This document shows, in pieces, positions 51,985 to 61,331 of a stretch of 64,000 nucleotides of DNA; position 1 is the stretch's first letter, and every line of letters starts with the position of its first letter. The notes beneath the pieces are model-generated. The model had not been told where the DNA came from. It did no database searches and saw nothing but the letters and a program-made list of their open reading frames with translations. The DNA is from an uncultured Blastocatellia bacterium (GTDB lineage Bacteria; Acidobacteriota; Blastocatellia; Pyrinomonadales; Pyrinomonadaceae): assembly GCA_946480785.1 (NCBI GenBank), contig CAMLLD010000009.1, forward strand, positions 1 through 64,000, given 5' to 3'. The position numbers and the translations under genes are program-made.

Positions 51985-53984
51985 TTCAGAAAAGCGTAGG
52001 GTTCAACGATTTTTCCGGCGATCGCCGAAGCCGCCACGACATACGGCGAGGCGAGGTAGAGCTTGCCCGGACCACTGCGACCAGGGAAGTTGCGGTTCTG
52101 CGCGCTGATCGTGACTGTCTCTGCGTTGGGCGAAGCGCCCGGACCCGCGTTGATACACGCGCCGCACGAAGGATCGATCAACTCCGCGCCCGCGCGCTCG
52201 AAGATCTCAATGTAACCACGCTCACGCGCATACTGCTTGATCTTCTGCGAACCAAACTGAATATAAAGGTGGACGCCTTCGGCCACGCGCTGACCATTCG
52301 CCAACGCGTTCGCCAGCACCTCAGCGTACATGTCCATGTCCGCCATTTTGCCGCCGGTGCACGAACCACCATAGGCCGCATCGATGCGCACGTCTTCCGG
52401 CAGCTCGTCGATCGGAATGCCGTTGCGCGGATCGCCCGGCGTCGCCACCATCGGCCGGATCTCGTCGAGGTTGATCTCAAAGACCGCCGCATACTGCGCG
52501 TCCGGATCGCTGAACGTGAATCCTTTGCGCACTTCCTCAGCATCGAGATCGCGCGTGCGCACGATGTAATCCAACGTGACTTCATCAGGCTCGATGATGC
52601 CGGTCGTGCCGCCGGCTTCGACCGCCATGTTCGTGAGCGTCGCACGCTCGTCCATCGGCCAGTTGCGCAGGTCTTCGCCCGCAAACTCCAGCACCTTACC
52701 GATGCCTTTACTCGTCTTCATATACTCAGTTGCGAGTATCACCAGCATCACGTCCTTCGCGGCGACGTCAGCGCGCTTCTTTCCTTTCAAAACGTAGCGC
52801 ACGGTCTCCGGAACGCGGATGCGAATGTCTTTTGTGTACCACGCATTCGCCATGTCAGTTGAACCAACGCCGAACGCGAAACAGCCGAGCACGCCGGCCA
52901 TGCACGTGTGCGAGTCGGTGCCGATGACGACCTGCCCGGGCAGCGCGAGATCTTCGACCACCGCGTTGTGACAGATCGCTTGCGAGCCGCCTTCGGGACT
53001 CTCACCGTAGAGCTTAATCTGTTGTTGCGACGTGAAACTCTCCTGCGTCGTCGCGAGTCCTTCAGCTCGTTCGAGCAAACCCATCTGCCGATGCTTCGGC
53101 GACATCACGCGGCCGAGAAACGTCAGGTGATCGCGAAACGCAAACACCGACTCCGGCTGCGAGACGCGCGCGTCCTGGCCGAGCGCCTGTTTGAACAACG
53201 ACTCCGCCATCGGCGTGACGTACTCGTGCGAGAAGCGCACATCGGCGACAGCAAACAACGCGTCGCCGGGTTTCACTGCCTCGACACCGATCTTTCCGGC
53301 AGTGACGAACGCATGCTTCGCGATGATCTTCTCGACGATCGTCATCGGACGCGGCGCGGTTTCGACCGGCGGCGGCGAGACTCTGCCCGCAAGACGCGCC
53401 TTGTTGTAGTTGAAGAGCCCGCCATAAGCGACTATGTCCTGCGAGATCGGATCGAGTCCTTTTGTAAACTCTGTTAGCGCGATCTCTTCGCCGTTGCGAA
53501 TACGTTCGATGAGGCCGAAATCGGTCGACGTCAGCAGGCCGATGTTCTGCGAATTCTGGCCGTAGATCTTCTCGATGCTTTTGGCGATGACGAGTTGAAT
53601 GCCCGCGGCCTGTTCGGCGTAAGGCGCGGTCTCGCGCGACGAGCCGCAGCCCTTTGAAAGCCCGGAAACGACCACAGCGAAGCCCCCGTTTTTGACTTCG
53701 TCTTTCTGCACGGCGCTCTCGCGCATGCCGACGTAAACGTACTGGCCGAGCGTCGCGTCATAGTAGAAACAGACCCAGCCCGGCGTGATCTCGTCAGTGG
53801 AGATGTTGCTCATCAACGGCAGATCGTCTGCCGCGAGCCGCGCGGCCAGTTGCGCTTCGAGTGCCGCGGCTGCATCGCCGGTGGCTTCGAGTTGTTGCCG
53901 GATTAGACTGGTGTCTTCGGTAAGAAATAGAATACGACCCTGAAATTTGATATGGTCAGGACGGCGATCGGTTTTGTTTGTCAT
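51954..53984 (-). CDS. Aconitase-family dehydratase, swivel domain first (LeuD-LeuC-like fusion)
   Basis: A 676-residue cytosolic 4Fe-4S enzyme. The order is unusual: the small swivel domain is at the N-terminus (about 10-200; FQGRILFLTEDTS, VCFYYDATLGQYVYVGMRE, GLSKGCGSSRETAPYAEQAAGIQLVIAKSIEKIYGQN), followed by the large aconitase/IPM-dehydratase part (about 220-676). Cluster ligands are seen in GTDSHTCMAG and DPSCGACINAG, with the PNAE-TVTISAQNRNFPGRSG stretch between. Relatives act in leucine biosynthesis, homoaconitate metabolism or the TCA cycle; the substrate is not clear. The stop falls inside an inverted repeat. It is on the same strand as the upstream sigma operon but runs towards it with a 55-base gap. 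Confidence 0.9.
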   Translation of the reverse strand: MTNKTDRRPDHIKFQGRILFLTEDTSLIRQQLEATGDAAAALEAQLAARLAADDLPLMSNISTDEITPGWVCFYYDATLGQYVYVGMRESAVQKDEVKNGGFAVVVSGLSKGCGSSRETAPYAEQAAGIQLVIAKSIEKIYGQNSQNIGLLTSTDFGLIERIRNGEEIALTEFTKGLDPISQDIVAYGGLFNYNKARLAGRVSPPPVETAPRPMTIVEKIIAKHAFVTAGKIGVEAVKPGDALFAVADVRFSHEYVTPMAESLFKQALGQDARVSQPESVFAFRDHLTFLGRVMSPKHRQMGLLERAEGLATTQESFTSQQQIKLYGESPEGGSQAICHNAVVEDLALPGQVVIGTDSHTCMAGVLGCFAFGVGSTDMANAWYTKDIRIRVPETVRYVLKGKKRADVAAKDVMLVILATEYMKTSKGIGKVLEFAGEDLRNWPMDERATLTNMAVEAGGTTGIIEPDEVTLDYIVRTRDLDAEEVRKGFTFSDPDAQYAAVFEINLDEIRPMVATPGDPRNGIPIDELPEDVRIDAAYGGSCTGGKMADMDMYAEVLANALANGQRVAEGVHLYIQFGSQKIKQYARERGYIEIFERAGAELIDPSCGACINAGPGASPNAETVTISAQNRNFPGRSGPGKLYLASPYVVAASAIAGKIVEPYAFLKSTDFADLSV

Positions 53985-54073
53985 GAGTAAGCCGATTATA
54001 ACCGGAGCTTCATAAAACCATTAACGGTGTCAAAAGCGTCTAAGCCGGGACTAGTAGCGGAGGAAAGTGGAAG

Positions 54074-55039
54074 ATGAACGCATTGGTTAGCAGGTTAGCA
54101 CTCGCCGCGCTCATGGCGTTGGCTCTCGGATCGTTCGGCGCGCAGCGATTCGTCGTGTCAGCGCAGGAGACCGACGACCCCGCCAAGATCGAGATCTACA
54201 AACGCTTCAGAGATAACTACGACAAGAATCCCGCGGTGGCGTATCAAGCCGCGCGCGACTACCTGGTGAAATATCAGAAGGACAAGGATCAGTACACTGA
54301 CTACCTGCAGAAATGGGTCGCGGCTTACGAGCGCGACGATCGCAAACGCCAACTCCCCGGCCTGATCAACGAGAAGAAGTTTGCGGAAGCGTATCAGGTT
54401 GGGCAAAGAATACTCGCGGACGAACCTGACAATCTCCGCGCGCAGATCGACCTCGGTTACGCCGGTTATCTCGCCGCTTCAAACAAAGACGACAGCCACA
54501 ATGCGGACGCTTTGAACTACGCGCGCAAAGCGATCGCGGCGATCGACAGCGGCAAGACGCCGAGCGAGTGGGCGCCCTTCAAAGGCAAAGAAGACACGCT
54601 CGCTTATCTTCATTACGCCGTCGGTTATCTGACTTTGAAAACTAATCCCGACCAGGCGATCGACTCATTGATCAAGGCCGCGACTTACGAGAGCGATATT
54701 CGCCACACCGCTTCGACTTACTACTTCCTCGCCGTGGCTTACGAAGCCGGTCCTTACAAGACACTCTCGACCGCATACCAGGATACTTACGCGAACAAAC
54801 CCGAGACACCGGAAAGCAAAGCGGCGCTGGAGAAGTTGAACGTGCTGATGGATCGCATCATCGATGCGTACGCGCGCGCGATCCAGGTGGCGGGGACCGA
54901 TCCGAAGACTGAAGCCAGCCGTAAAGACTGGATGACGCAGTTGACGAACTATTACAAGTTTCGCCATAACGGCTCGGATACCGGCATCACCGAGTTCATC
55001 AACTCCTCAATGCAGAAGCCTCTGCCGCCGAAACCGTAA
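54074..55039 (+). CDS. Secreted TPR-like protein, 321 aa
   Basis: AGCGGAGGAAAG is just upstream. Signal peptide MNALVSRLALAALMALALGSFGAQRFVVSA. The mature part is helical with TPR-type repeats: IYKRFRDNYDKNPAVAYQAARDYLVKYQ, EKKFAEAYQVGQRILADEPDNLRAQIDLGYAGYLA, TLAYLHYAVGYLTLKTNPDQAIDSLIKAATYESD and STYYFLAVAYEAG. It is a likely protein-interaction scaffold outside the cytosol; no family name is recognised. Its TAA shares a base with the AraC-type gene's ATG (TAATG). Confidence 0.8.
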   Translation: MNALVSRLALAALMALALGSFGAQRFVVSAQETDDPAKIEIYKRFRDNYDKNPAVAYQAARDYLVKYQKDKDQYTDYLQKWVAAYERDDRKRQLPGLINEKKFAEAYQVGQRILADEPDNLRAQIDLGYAGYLAASNKDDSHNADALNYARKAIAAIDSGKTPSEWAPFKGKEDTLAYLHYAVGYLTLKTNPDQAIDSLIKAATYESDIRHTASTYYFLAVAYEAGPYKTLSTAYQDTYANKPETPESKAALEKLNVLMDRIIDAYARAIQVAGTDPKTEASRKDWMTQLTNYYKFRHNGSDTGITEFINSSMQKPLPPKP

Positions 55040-55464
55040 TGGTTAAGCGAATCGAGGGAAACGTGACCGACCTCGAGACGCTCCAGCGTCTCGGTCGGGC
55101 ACGCGACTTCATCGACCACTGTTACGACCATCCGCTCAGTCTCGAACAAATTTCCGAAAAAGCCTGCTTCTCGCGTTATCACTTTCTCCGACTCTTTCGC
55201 CAGGCGTTCAACAAAACGCCGCACCAGTATTTGATCGAACGCCGCATCGAGAAGGCGAAGGAGTTGTTGGGCGGCGACGAGCTGCGCGTTACTGATGTGT
55301 GTTTTGAAGTGGGTTTCCAGAGTCTCGGATCGTTCAGCAGTCTGTTTCACAAGTACGTCGGCCACGCGCCTGTAACCTACCGCGAGAAAGTACGGCAACG
55401 AGAACAAGCGAAGCGGCAAGTGCCCGGCTGCTTCCTCGTGATGTACAAGCTCGAGTCTGCGTAA
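55039..55464 (+). CDS. AraC-family transcriptional regulator, HTH domain only, 141 aa
   Basis: The AraC double HTH fills most of the protein: ARDFIDHCYDHPLSLEQISEKACFSRYHFLRLFRQAFNKTPHQYLIERRIEKAKELLGGDELRVTDVCFEVGFQSLGSFSSLFHKYVGHAPVTYREKVRQ. There is no sensor domain, so it is a minimal AraC protein like MarA/SoxS. Its ATG overlaps the TPR gene's stop (TAATG). The following VOC gene, 77 bases away, is a candidate target or co-regulated neighbour. Confidence 0.92.
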   Translation: MVKRIEGNVTDLETLQRLGRARDFIDHCYDHPLSLEQISEKACFSRYHFLRLFRQAFNKTPHQYLIERRIEKAKELLGGDELRVTDVCFEVGFQSLGSFSSLFHKYVGHAPVTYREKVRQREQAKRQVPGCFLVMYKLESA

Positions 55465-55541
55465 CACAGCAATTTTCAAGAAGCGTCCCGTCGTTTAGAT
55501 CGGTATTCTCCTCAGCAACTTCAATCGAGGAGAACCGAATC

Positions 55542-55952
55542 ATGATTCAACGGATGTCTCACGCCACGATCTTCGTCAACAACCAGAACGAAGCGCTCGA
55601 GTTTTATCGCGACAAGCTCGGTTTCAAAGTCCACACCGACGCGATGGTCGGCGAAGACTTTCGATGGTTGACGATGTGTACCAACGACCAACCCGATTTC
55701 GAGATCATTCTGATGGAGCCGAAGCCGGGCATGCTGATGGACGAGGAGACCGCCAAGACGTTGCGGGCCATCATGGCGAAGGGCGTGCTTGGCGCGGGCG
55801 TTTTCGATGCCGACGATTGCCGCGCCACGTATGAAGAGTTGCGCGCGAAGGGCGTCGAGTTTCTCTCGCCGCCGACCGAACGGCCTTACGGCATCGAAGC
55901 CGTGTTCAAAGACAATTCCGGCAACTGGTTCAGCCTCACGCAGGCAAGGTAA
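55542..55952 (+). CDS. VOC (glyoxalase-like) protein
   Basis: A 136-residue two-module vicinal oxygen chelate protein. Motifs: MSHATIFVNNQNEALEFYRDKLGFKVHTD, then WLTMCTNDQPDFEIILMEP, and at the C-terminus GVEFLSPPTERPYGIEAVFKDNSGNWFSLTQ, with metal-binding His and Glu positions (SHATIFV, YGIEAVF). GAGGAG precedes ATG 55542. Families with this look include glyoxalase/bleomycin-resistance proteins; the substrate is unknown. A DinB gene follows after 28 bases. Confidence 0.9.
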   Translation: MIQRMSHATIFVNNQNEALEFYRDKLGFKVHTDAMVGEDFRWLTMCTNDQPDFEIILMEPKPGMLMDEETAKTLRAIMAKGVLGAGVFDADDCRATYEELRAKGVEFLSPPTERPYGIEAVFKDNSGNWFSLTQAR

Positions 55953-55980
55953 TATAGGTCCCCACAGGACCTATCTACCT

Positions 55981-56499
55981 ATGCCCCTAATTAAATGGAT
56001 CGAACGCAGCTTCAATTTCAATTTCCCCGTCGAGCTTTATCCCCAGATCATCGAGCGTCTGCGCGGCGCGCCGGCGCGGGTTGACGAATACTTCAACTCC
56101 GCGCCCGCCCACGTGCTGAGGCGTCGCGACGACGGCCACTGGTCCATTCAGGAGAACGCGGCCCATCTCTTCGATCTCGACGCACTGACGCTCGGCCGCA
56201 TCGATCAGTACGTCGCGGGTCTGCCCGTGTTGTTGCCCGCGGACGTCACCAACAAAGCAACCACCGCAGCCAACTACAACGAGGTTTCCGCTAACACGAT
56301 TAGCCAGTCGTTTCGCGCGCGACGGCGGGAGATCGTAGACAAGCTGGAAGCTCTCGACGCGGAGCTCTTCGCGCGCAGCGCCGTGCATCCGCGTCTCAAC
56401 GTGCCGATGCGCCTCGTCGATTTTGTTTACTTTCAGGCCGAGCACGACGATTATCATCTCGCTCGAATTAACGAACTCTTGAGACTCTTCGGAGGCTAA
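55981..56499 (+). CDS. DinB-family protein
   Basis: A 172-residue four-helix protein from ATG 55981. Typical DinB layout: FNFPVELYPQIIERLRGAPARVDEYFNS, RRRDDGHWSIQENAAHLFDLDALTLGRIDQYV with the first metal-binding His, and VDFVYFQAEHDDYHLARINELLR with the other two His residues. These proteins are often thiol or detoxification transferases. Its TAA overlaps the ATG of the M20 gene by one base. Confidence 0.88.
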   Translation: MPLIKWIERSFNFNFPVELYPQIIERLRGAPARVDEYFNSAPAHVLRRRDDGHWSIQENAAHLFDLDALTLGRIDQYVAGLPVLLPADVTNKATTAANYNEVSANTISQSFRARRREIVDKLEALDAELFARSAVHPRLNVPMRLVDFVYFQAEHDDYHLARINELLRLFGG

Positions 56500-57833
56500 T
56501 GCGCAAACAAATACTCGTGCTCGCGCTGCTGATCGTTTCGGCAATCAGCACCGCTGCGCAGCAAACGTCACTCGACGCTCTCATCGAACGCGATCTTCCT
56601 TCGCTGCTCGCCACCTACAAGTCGCTTCACCTCGCGCCCGAGCTTTCACACCGCGAAGAGAAAACTTCTGCGTTCGTCGCGGGCGAGTTGCGCAAGCTCG
56701 GCTTCACTGTCATCGAACGCATCGGCAAGTATCAGAACTCGCAGTGGCTCGGCTACGGTGTCGTGGGCGTGTTGAAGAATGGTCCGGGCCCGACGGTGCT
56801 CGTACGCACCGAGCTCGACGCGTTGCCGGTCGAAGAGAAGACGGGTCTGCCTTATTCGAGCAGCGTCAAAACCAAGAACGACGCGGGCGTGGAAGTTGGG
56901 GTGATGCACGCGTGCGGACACGACATTCATATGACGAGTTTTCTCGGCACGGCGAAGATGCTGACCGAGCTCAAGAGCCAGTGGAGCGGCACGCTCGTGA
57001 TGCTGGGCCAACCTGCCGAAGAGACGGGCGACGGTGCGAACGCGATGTTGCGCGATGACCTGTACACACGTATTCCGAAACCCGACTTCGCGATCGCGCT
57101 GCACGACAAACCCGAGCTCGAAACCGGCAAGGTCGGCTACACGCCCGGTTACGCGATGGCCAGCGCCACTTCGATCGACATCAAGATTCGCGGCATCGGC
57201 GGTCACGGCTCGGCGCCGGAAAACACGAAAGATCCGATCGTGACCGCGGCGCAGGTCGTGATGGCGTTGCAAACGATCATCAGCCGCGAGAATTCACCAC
57301 TCGATCCGGCCGTGGTAACCGTCGGTTCGATCCACGGCGGCACGCGTTACAACATCATTCCCGACGAAGTGAATTTGCAGTTGACGGTACGCACTTACAA
57401 ACCCGAAGTGCGCGCGCGCATACTCGCATCCATTGAGCGCATCGTGAAGGGCGTGGCGCTGACCGCCGGCATTCCCGCGGATCGTGCGCCTGAAGTGAAA
57501 GTCGCGGAAGGCACAAATTCAACCTACAACGATCCGAAACTGCTCGAACGGCTCGCGGGCGCGTTTCGACAGGCACTCGGCGCTGACAACGTGGTCCAGG
57601 TGCCGCCGATCATGGCGAGTGAAGACTTCGGTTACTTCAGTTTGGACCAGCAGATTCCGGCGACGATCTTCTGGCTCGGCGCGTCGGACGCGGCGAAAGT
57701 AAAACAGAGCAGAGAGACGGGCGTGCCGCTGCCGGGACTGCACTCGGCGCTCTTCGCACCCGTGCCGGAGCCGACGCTCCGGACGGGGATCAAGGCGATG
57801 ACTTCGGCAGTGCTGGAGTTGATGAAGAAGTAG
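56499..57833 (+). CDS. M20-family amidohydrolase, secreted
   Basis: A 444-residue zinc hydrolase with a signal peptide (MRKQILVLALLIVSAISTAAQ). Metal and catalytic motifs are TELDALPVEEKTGLPYSS, VMHACGHDIHMTSFLGTAKML, LGQPAEETGDGANAML and HDKPELETGKVG, followed by the dimerisation domain with IRGIGGHGSAPENTKDP and SIHGGTRYNIIPDEV. The family hydrolyses N-acyl amino acids and related amides. The start is in the DinB stop (TAATG), so the two genes are coupled. It is convergent with the next gene, and the stops touch. Confidence 0.92.
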   Translation: MRKQILVLALLIVSAISTAAQQTSLDALIERDLPSLLATYKSLHLAPELSHREEKTSAFVAGELRKLGFTVIERIGKYQNSQWLGYGVVGVLKNGPGPTVLVRTELDALPVEEKTGLPYSSSVKTKNDAGVEVGVMHACGHDIHMTSFLGTAKMLTELKSQWSGTLVMLGQPAEETGDGANAMLRDDLYTRIPKPDFAIALHDKPELETGKVGYTPGYAMASATSIDIKIRGIGGHGSAPENTKDPIVTAAQVVMALQTIISRENSPLDPAVVTVGSIHGGTRYNIIPDEVNLQLTVRTYKPEVRARILASIERIVKGVALTAGIPADRAPEVKVAEGTNSTYNDPKLLERLAGAFRQALGADNVVQVPPIMASEDFGYFSLDQQIPATIFWLGASDAAKVKQSRETGVPLPGLHSALFAPVPEPTLRTGIKAMTSAVLELMKK

Positions 57834-59144
57834 TTATTTGACGACGCCGCCGTTATCGATTCCCGTGTACACATCCGCGGCTAACAGACCAAGCCACGGA
57901 TCGGACTTCGGTGTCAGGAACAACTCCGCATACACTTTGTCGTTGAACTTCTCAAGGTCCGAGCGACTGGGATCCTGCACGAGCCACGCATAGAGCCGCG
58001 GGTGCATCAGGTACTCATTGCGGACCGTATCGAGCGCAATCGCGTCCTGAAACTTCTGCAACATCGTAGCGAACTCTTTCTCTGACAGCGACGGATTTTG
58101 CCGTTTGATCAGCGCGATGCTGCGGCTGTCGAGAATTGCATCCGACGCGTGCAACGCCGCGATCTTTCGCCACGTCGCCTCGCCGGTTATCCTGCCGAGA
58201 CCTTGCGACACGCCCGTCATCGCCAGCAACTTTAGCGTCTTTATTTCAACGCCGGATTTCGTGATGGCCAAGGGCGCGATGCTGATCGCCGAGATCTCTC
58301 CGTTTGGACCACGCTCGATTGTGAAGTTTTCGGGCACCTTGCCACCCGTGCTCCCGATGTCTTTGACCCACGCGAGCGAAAGCTGGTTGTTGCTGGCAAC
58401 GTAGTAGTTGCGTTGCGCGATCTCCTTTTCCTTATCGCTCTTGCCCGCGATTGATTTGAACAAACCTTCCGCGTCAGCGAGCCGGCGCAGGAACGCTTGT
58501 GGTCCATACAGGCCGGGCAGCGCTTCGATCGGTTGGCCCGTGGTGTCGAGCACGTAGTGAATGCTGTTGCCGGTGATGGTGCGCTCGAGTTTGCGGCCGT
58601 CGCCGTAGTCGATCGTGATCACGGGAACGGGCCGCACCGTTTGCCAGTGAAGCACAAACCGCTCACGCAGAACCGCAGCGACTTCCGCGTTCGAGTAGAG
58701 CACCGTGCGGAAGAACCGACTGTTCGCGCAACTCAGCTCATCGGTGAGTTTGCCCAGCAGCCGTAGCGAGAGGATCGGTTTCCCGGTTTCCTGCGCGGCT
58801 TTCTCCGCTTCTTTCAGATCGGTGTACCAGTACAAACCGGAAATGTAACTGTTCTTCTGGCCGCTGACCGTGTCGAGCGCTATGGTGATGCGCTGCCACT
58901 CAGCATCAGGCTTGAGCTTCGGATCGTCGATGTGGCGCTTGATCTCATCGCCGTAGCGAGCCAGCAGCGTGTTTAGTCCGGCTGGTCCAAGCGAACGCAG
59001 TTCCTCAATGGCCGCAGCGGATTCGGCAGTGTTTTCCGACACGGCTTTGCGCGCCAGAACGTCGGCCAGTTCTGAAGCGAGCGCGGTTTGAATTGAAACC
59101 AGAATGAGCAGGAGCAACGAAAGGACGGAGAACTTCGATTTCAT
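57834..59144 (-). CDS. Secreted protein with thioredoxin-like region, 436 aa
   Basis: ATG 59144 follows GGAGGT. Signal peptide MKSKFSVLSLLLLILVSIQTALA. Residues 20-75 are helical (AAIEELRSLGPAGLNTLLARYGDEIKRHID). Residues 100-240 have a thioredoxin-like layout (LKEAEKAAQETGKPILSLRLLGKL, FRTVLYSNAEVAAVLRERFVLHWQT, YVLDTTGQPIEALPGLYGPQAFLRRL) without a CxxC pair in the usual place; the CANSRFF segment has only one Cys. The C-terminal 200 residues are unassigned. It is exported; function is unknown. Confidence 0.72.
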   Translation of the reverse strand: MKSKFSVLSLLLLILVSIQTALASELADVLARKAVSENTAESAAAIEELRSLGPAGLNTLLARYGDEIKRHIDDPKLKPDAEWQRITIALDTVSGQKNSYISGLYWYTDLKEAEKAAQETGKPILSLRLLGKLTDELSCANSRFFRTVLYSNAEVAAVLRERFVLHWQTVRPVPVITIDYGDGRKLERTITGNSIHYVLDTTGQPIEALPGLYGPQAFLRRLADAEGLFKSIAGKSDKEKEIAQRNYYVASNNQLSLAWVKDIGSTGGKVPENFTIERGPNGEISAISIAPLAITKSGVEIKTLKLLAMTGVSQGLGRITGEATWRKIAALHASDAILDSRSIALIKRQNPSLSEKEFATMLQKFQDAIALDTVRNEYLMHPRLYAWLVQDPSRSDLEKFNDKVYAELFLTPKSDPWLGLLAADVYTGIDNGGVVK

Positions 59145-59245
59145 CGGTAACCTCCGCTGAGTTGTTGGGTACTGCGGGAGAAGTGGTTCTTTGAGCCACT
59201 GGAACCGGCGCGGGTTGCCCGGCCGTAGTTCTGTATAATCCGCCA

Positions 59246-60769
59246 ATGCTGCGACTACTTGTCCTCCTGACCCTAATACCGTTTCCAGTCTTCGCCCAAA
59301 CCACTCAAGAAAAAGTTCGCGAGTACCGCACGGCGAACGAGACGCAGATTCTCAAGGAGTTCACCGCGCTGCTGGCGATTCCAAACGTCGCCGCCGACAC
59401 GCAGAACATCCGCCGCAACGCCGAGTTCATCGCCGAGATGATGAAGCAACGCGGGCTCGCTCCGCGTCTGCTGGAAGGTCCAACACCCAACACACCGCCT
59501 GCTGTTTACGCGGAAGTGAAAACGCCGAGCGCGCAACGCACGCTGCTGCTCTACGCACACTACGACGGCCAGCCGACCGATCCCAAGCAATGGACCGGCA
59601 CACAGCCGTGGCAACCGGTGTTTCGTTCAGCGGCGTTGGAAGCAAACGGCGCGATCGTGACCACGCCAAACGAAGGAACAGCGTTCAATCCCGAGTGGCG
59701 CATCTACGCGCGTTCCGCTTCCGATGACAAAGCCGGCGTGATGGCGATCCTCAACGCCTTCGCGGCGCTCAAAGCGAAAAACATCCCGCTGACTTCCAAC
59801 ATCAAGTTTCTTTTCGAAGGCGAAGAAGAGGCCGGTTCGCCGCACCTCGGCGAGATCATCAAGGCGAATCGCGAACTACTCGCCGCGGACGCGTGGATCA
59901 TCTGCGATGGTCCGGTGCACCAGTCAGGCAAGAAGCAGGTCGTGTTCGGCGCGCGCGGCGACGTGAACGTAGACGTCACTGTCTATGGCGCGAAGCGTCC
60001 GTTGCACAGCGGTCATTACGGCAACTGGTCGCCGAATCCCGCGCTGATGCTCGCGCGGCTGCTCGCGTCGATGAAAGACGACGACGGCCGCGTCACGATC
60101 GAAGGCTGGTCTTCAGACGTTGAGCCGTTGGGCCAACGCGAACGCAGCGCGATCGCGGATGCGCCGCAATACGATGAGGAACTCAAAAGGCAACTCGGTT
60201 TGGGTCGCACGGAAAACAGCGGCAAGTCACTCATGGAACTGATCAACGTGCCGTCGCTCAACATCAACGGTTTCGCGAGTGGCGACGTCGGCGCGTTGGC
60301 CCGCAACGTGATCCCGACGACCGCAACCGCGGTGCTCGACCTGCGTCTCGTCAAAGGAAACGATCACGCACGGCAGGTCGAACGTCTCATCGCGCACATC
60401 CGCAAACAGGGCTACTTCATCACCGACCACGATCCCACTGATGCGGAACGCGCGCAACACCCGCTCATTGCGCGCGTGAACGTCAGGCCCGGTGGTTACA
60501 ACGCCGAACGCACGAGCATGGACCTGCCCGTGTCGCTCGCGGTGATCGCAGCGGTGCAAACGACGACGCCCGACAAGATCGTCCTCTTGCCGACTTCGGG
60601 CGGCAGCCTGCCGCTCTCGATCGTTACCGACAACCTGAAGACCGTCACGATCTCCGTGCCGATTGCCAACTACGACAACAACCAGCACGCCGAAAACGAG
60701 AACGTGCGAATACAAAATCTCTGGGACGGTATCGAGACGTTTGCCGCGTTGATGACGATGGGCGGTTGA
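59246..60769 (+). CDS. M20-family dipeptidase-like metallopeptidase, secreted
   Basis: A 507-residue zinc peptidase. Signal peptide MLRLLVLLTLIPFPVFAQ. Metal and catalytic motifs are LLLYAHYDGQPTDPKQW (His and Asp), YARSASDDKAGVMAILNAF, FLFEGEEEAGSPHLGEII (the Glu pair) and DGPVHQSGKKQVVFGARG, with lid-domain RPLHSGHYGNWSPNPAL and the C-terminal ligand in NYDNNQHAENENV. The M20/M25/M40 carnosinase-like branch is the best match; the substrate is likely a dipeptide. It is the second M20 enzyme within 5 kb, and is divergent from the thioredoxin-fold gene. Confidence 0.92.
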   Translation: MLRLLVLLTLIPFPVFAQTTQEKVREYRTANETQILKEFTALLAIPNVAADTQNIRRNAEFIAEMMKQRGLAPRLLEGPTPNTPPAVYAEVKTPSAQRTLLLYAHYDGQPTDPKQWTGTQPWQPVFRSAALEANGAIVTTPNEGTAFNPEWRIYARSASDDKAGVMAILNAFAALKAKNIPLTSNIKFLFEGEEEAGSPHLGEIIKANRELLAADAWIICDGPVHQSGKKQVVFGARGDVNVDVTVYGAKRPLHSGHYGNWSPNPALMLARLLASMKDDDGRVTIEGWSSDVEPLGQRERSAIADAPQYDEELKRQLGLGRTENSGKSLMELINVPSLNINGFASGDVGALARNVIPTTATAVLDLRLVKGNDHARQVERLIAHIRKQGYFITDHDPTDAERAQHPLIARVNVRPGGYNAERTSMDLPVSLAVIAAVQTTTPDKIVLLPTSGGSLPLSIVTDNLKTVTISVPIANYDNNQHAENENVRIQNLWDGIETFAALMTMGG

Positions 60770-60790
60770 GTTGTGGAAGGGATTAAAACC

Positions 60791-60816
60791 GATGGGGACG
60801 CGCGAACGTCCCCATC
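60791..60816. terminator. Perfect 10-bp hairpin between convergent genes
   Basis: GATGGGGACG (60791-60800) pairs with CGTCCCCATC (60807-60816) around CGCGAA. It lies between the stops at 60769 and 60846. No T-tract is obvious, so efficiency is uncertain. Confidence 0.6.
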
Positions 60817-60845
60817 ACATTACGCGTGAAATTATTCCGACGAGG

Positions 60846-61238
60846 TTACAAAGTGCAGCCGTAGGCTTTGAGGGCCGTGCGTTGCGCGTCGTGTTGGCGC
60901 TTGCAGGCCTCAGCGAGCGTACCTTTGGTTTGTGGATTATCCGCGAGGCGTTTCCACTCCGTGCGCCAGGTCTTCATGCCGGCCTGAAATTGAGCCCGCG
61001 CCTGTTCCGGCACCTTCGTGCTGACGCAATTTTCGTAAGCAGTAAGAAAGGCATCGCATTCAGGCACGCCGATCTTTTCGCCGGCGGCCGCAGTAGCTGG
61101 CGCGGTCGCTGCAGGTGTACCCGAGGGGGCGGTGTTGTTTGTCGATGCTGCGTTGCGGTTAGTGTCGGCCGGTTTGGAACAAGACAGTACCAGTAGACCA
61201 ATGACTAAACAAAACATCAGCGGGAGAGATCTCGACAT
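60846..61238 (-). CDS. Small lipoprotein of unknown function, 130 aa
   Basis: Lipobox in MSRSLPLMFCLVIGLLVLSC. An Ala/Pro/Thr/Asn-rich linker (25-52) leads to a helical domain with three spaced Cys residues: VPECDAFLTAYENCVSTKVPEQARAQF and LAEACKRQHDAQRTALKAYGCTL, which could form disulfides outside the membrane. No family is recognised. It is divergent from the first VWFA gene. Confidence 0.7.
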   Translation of the reverse strand: MSRSLPLMFCLVIGLLVLSCSKPADTNRNAASTNNTAPSGTPAATAPATAAAGEKIGVPECDAFLTAYENCVSTKVPEQARAQFQAGMKTWRTEWKRLADNPQTKGTLAEACKRQHDAQRTALKAYGCTL

Positions 61239-61331
61239 TTGTGTTCTCCTTGATCAAGAATGAGCAGAGCCCGGGGATAATACACCAAAATCCCTCTTCT
61301 CTCCCTAACGTATTACGCAGGAGTAAACCCG

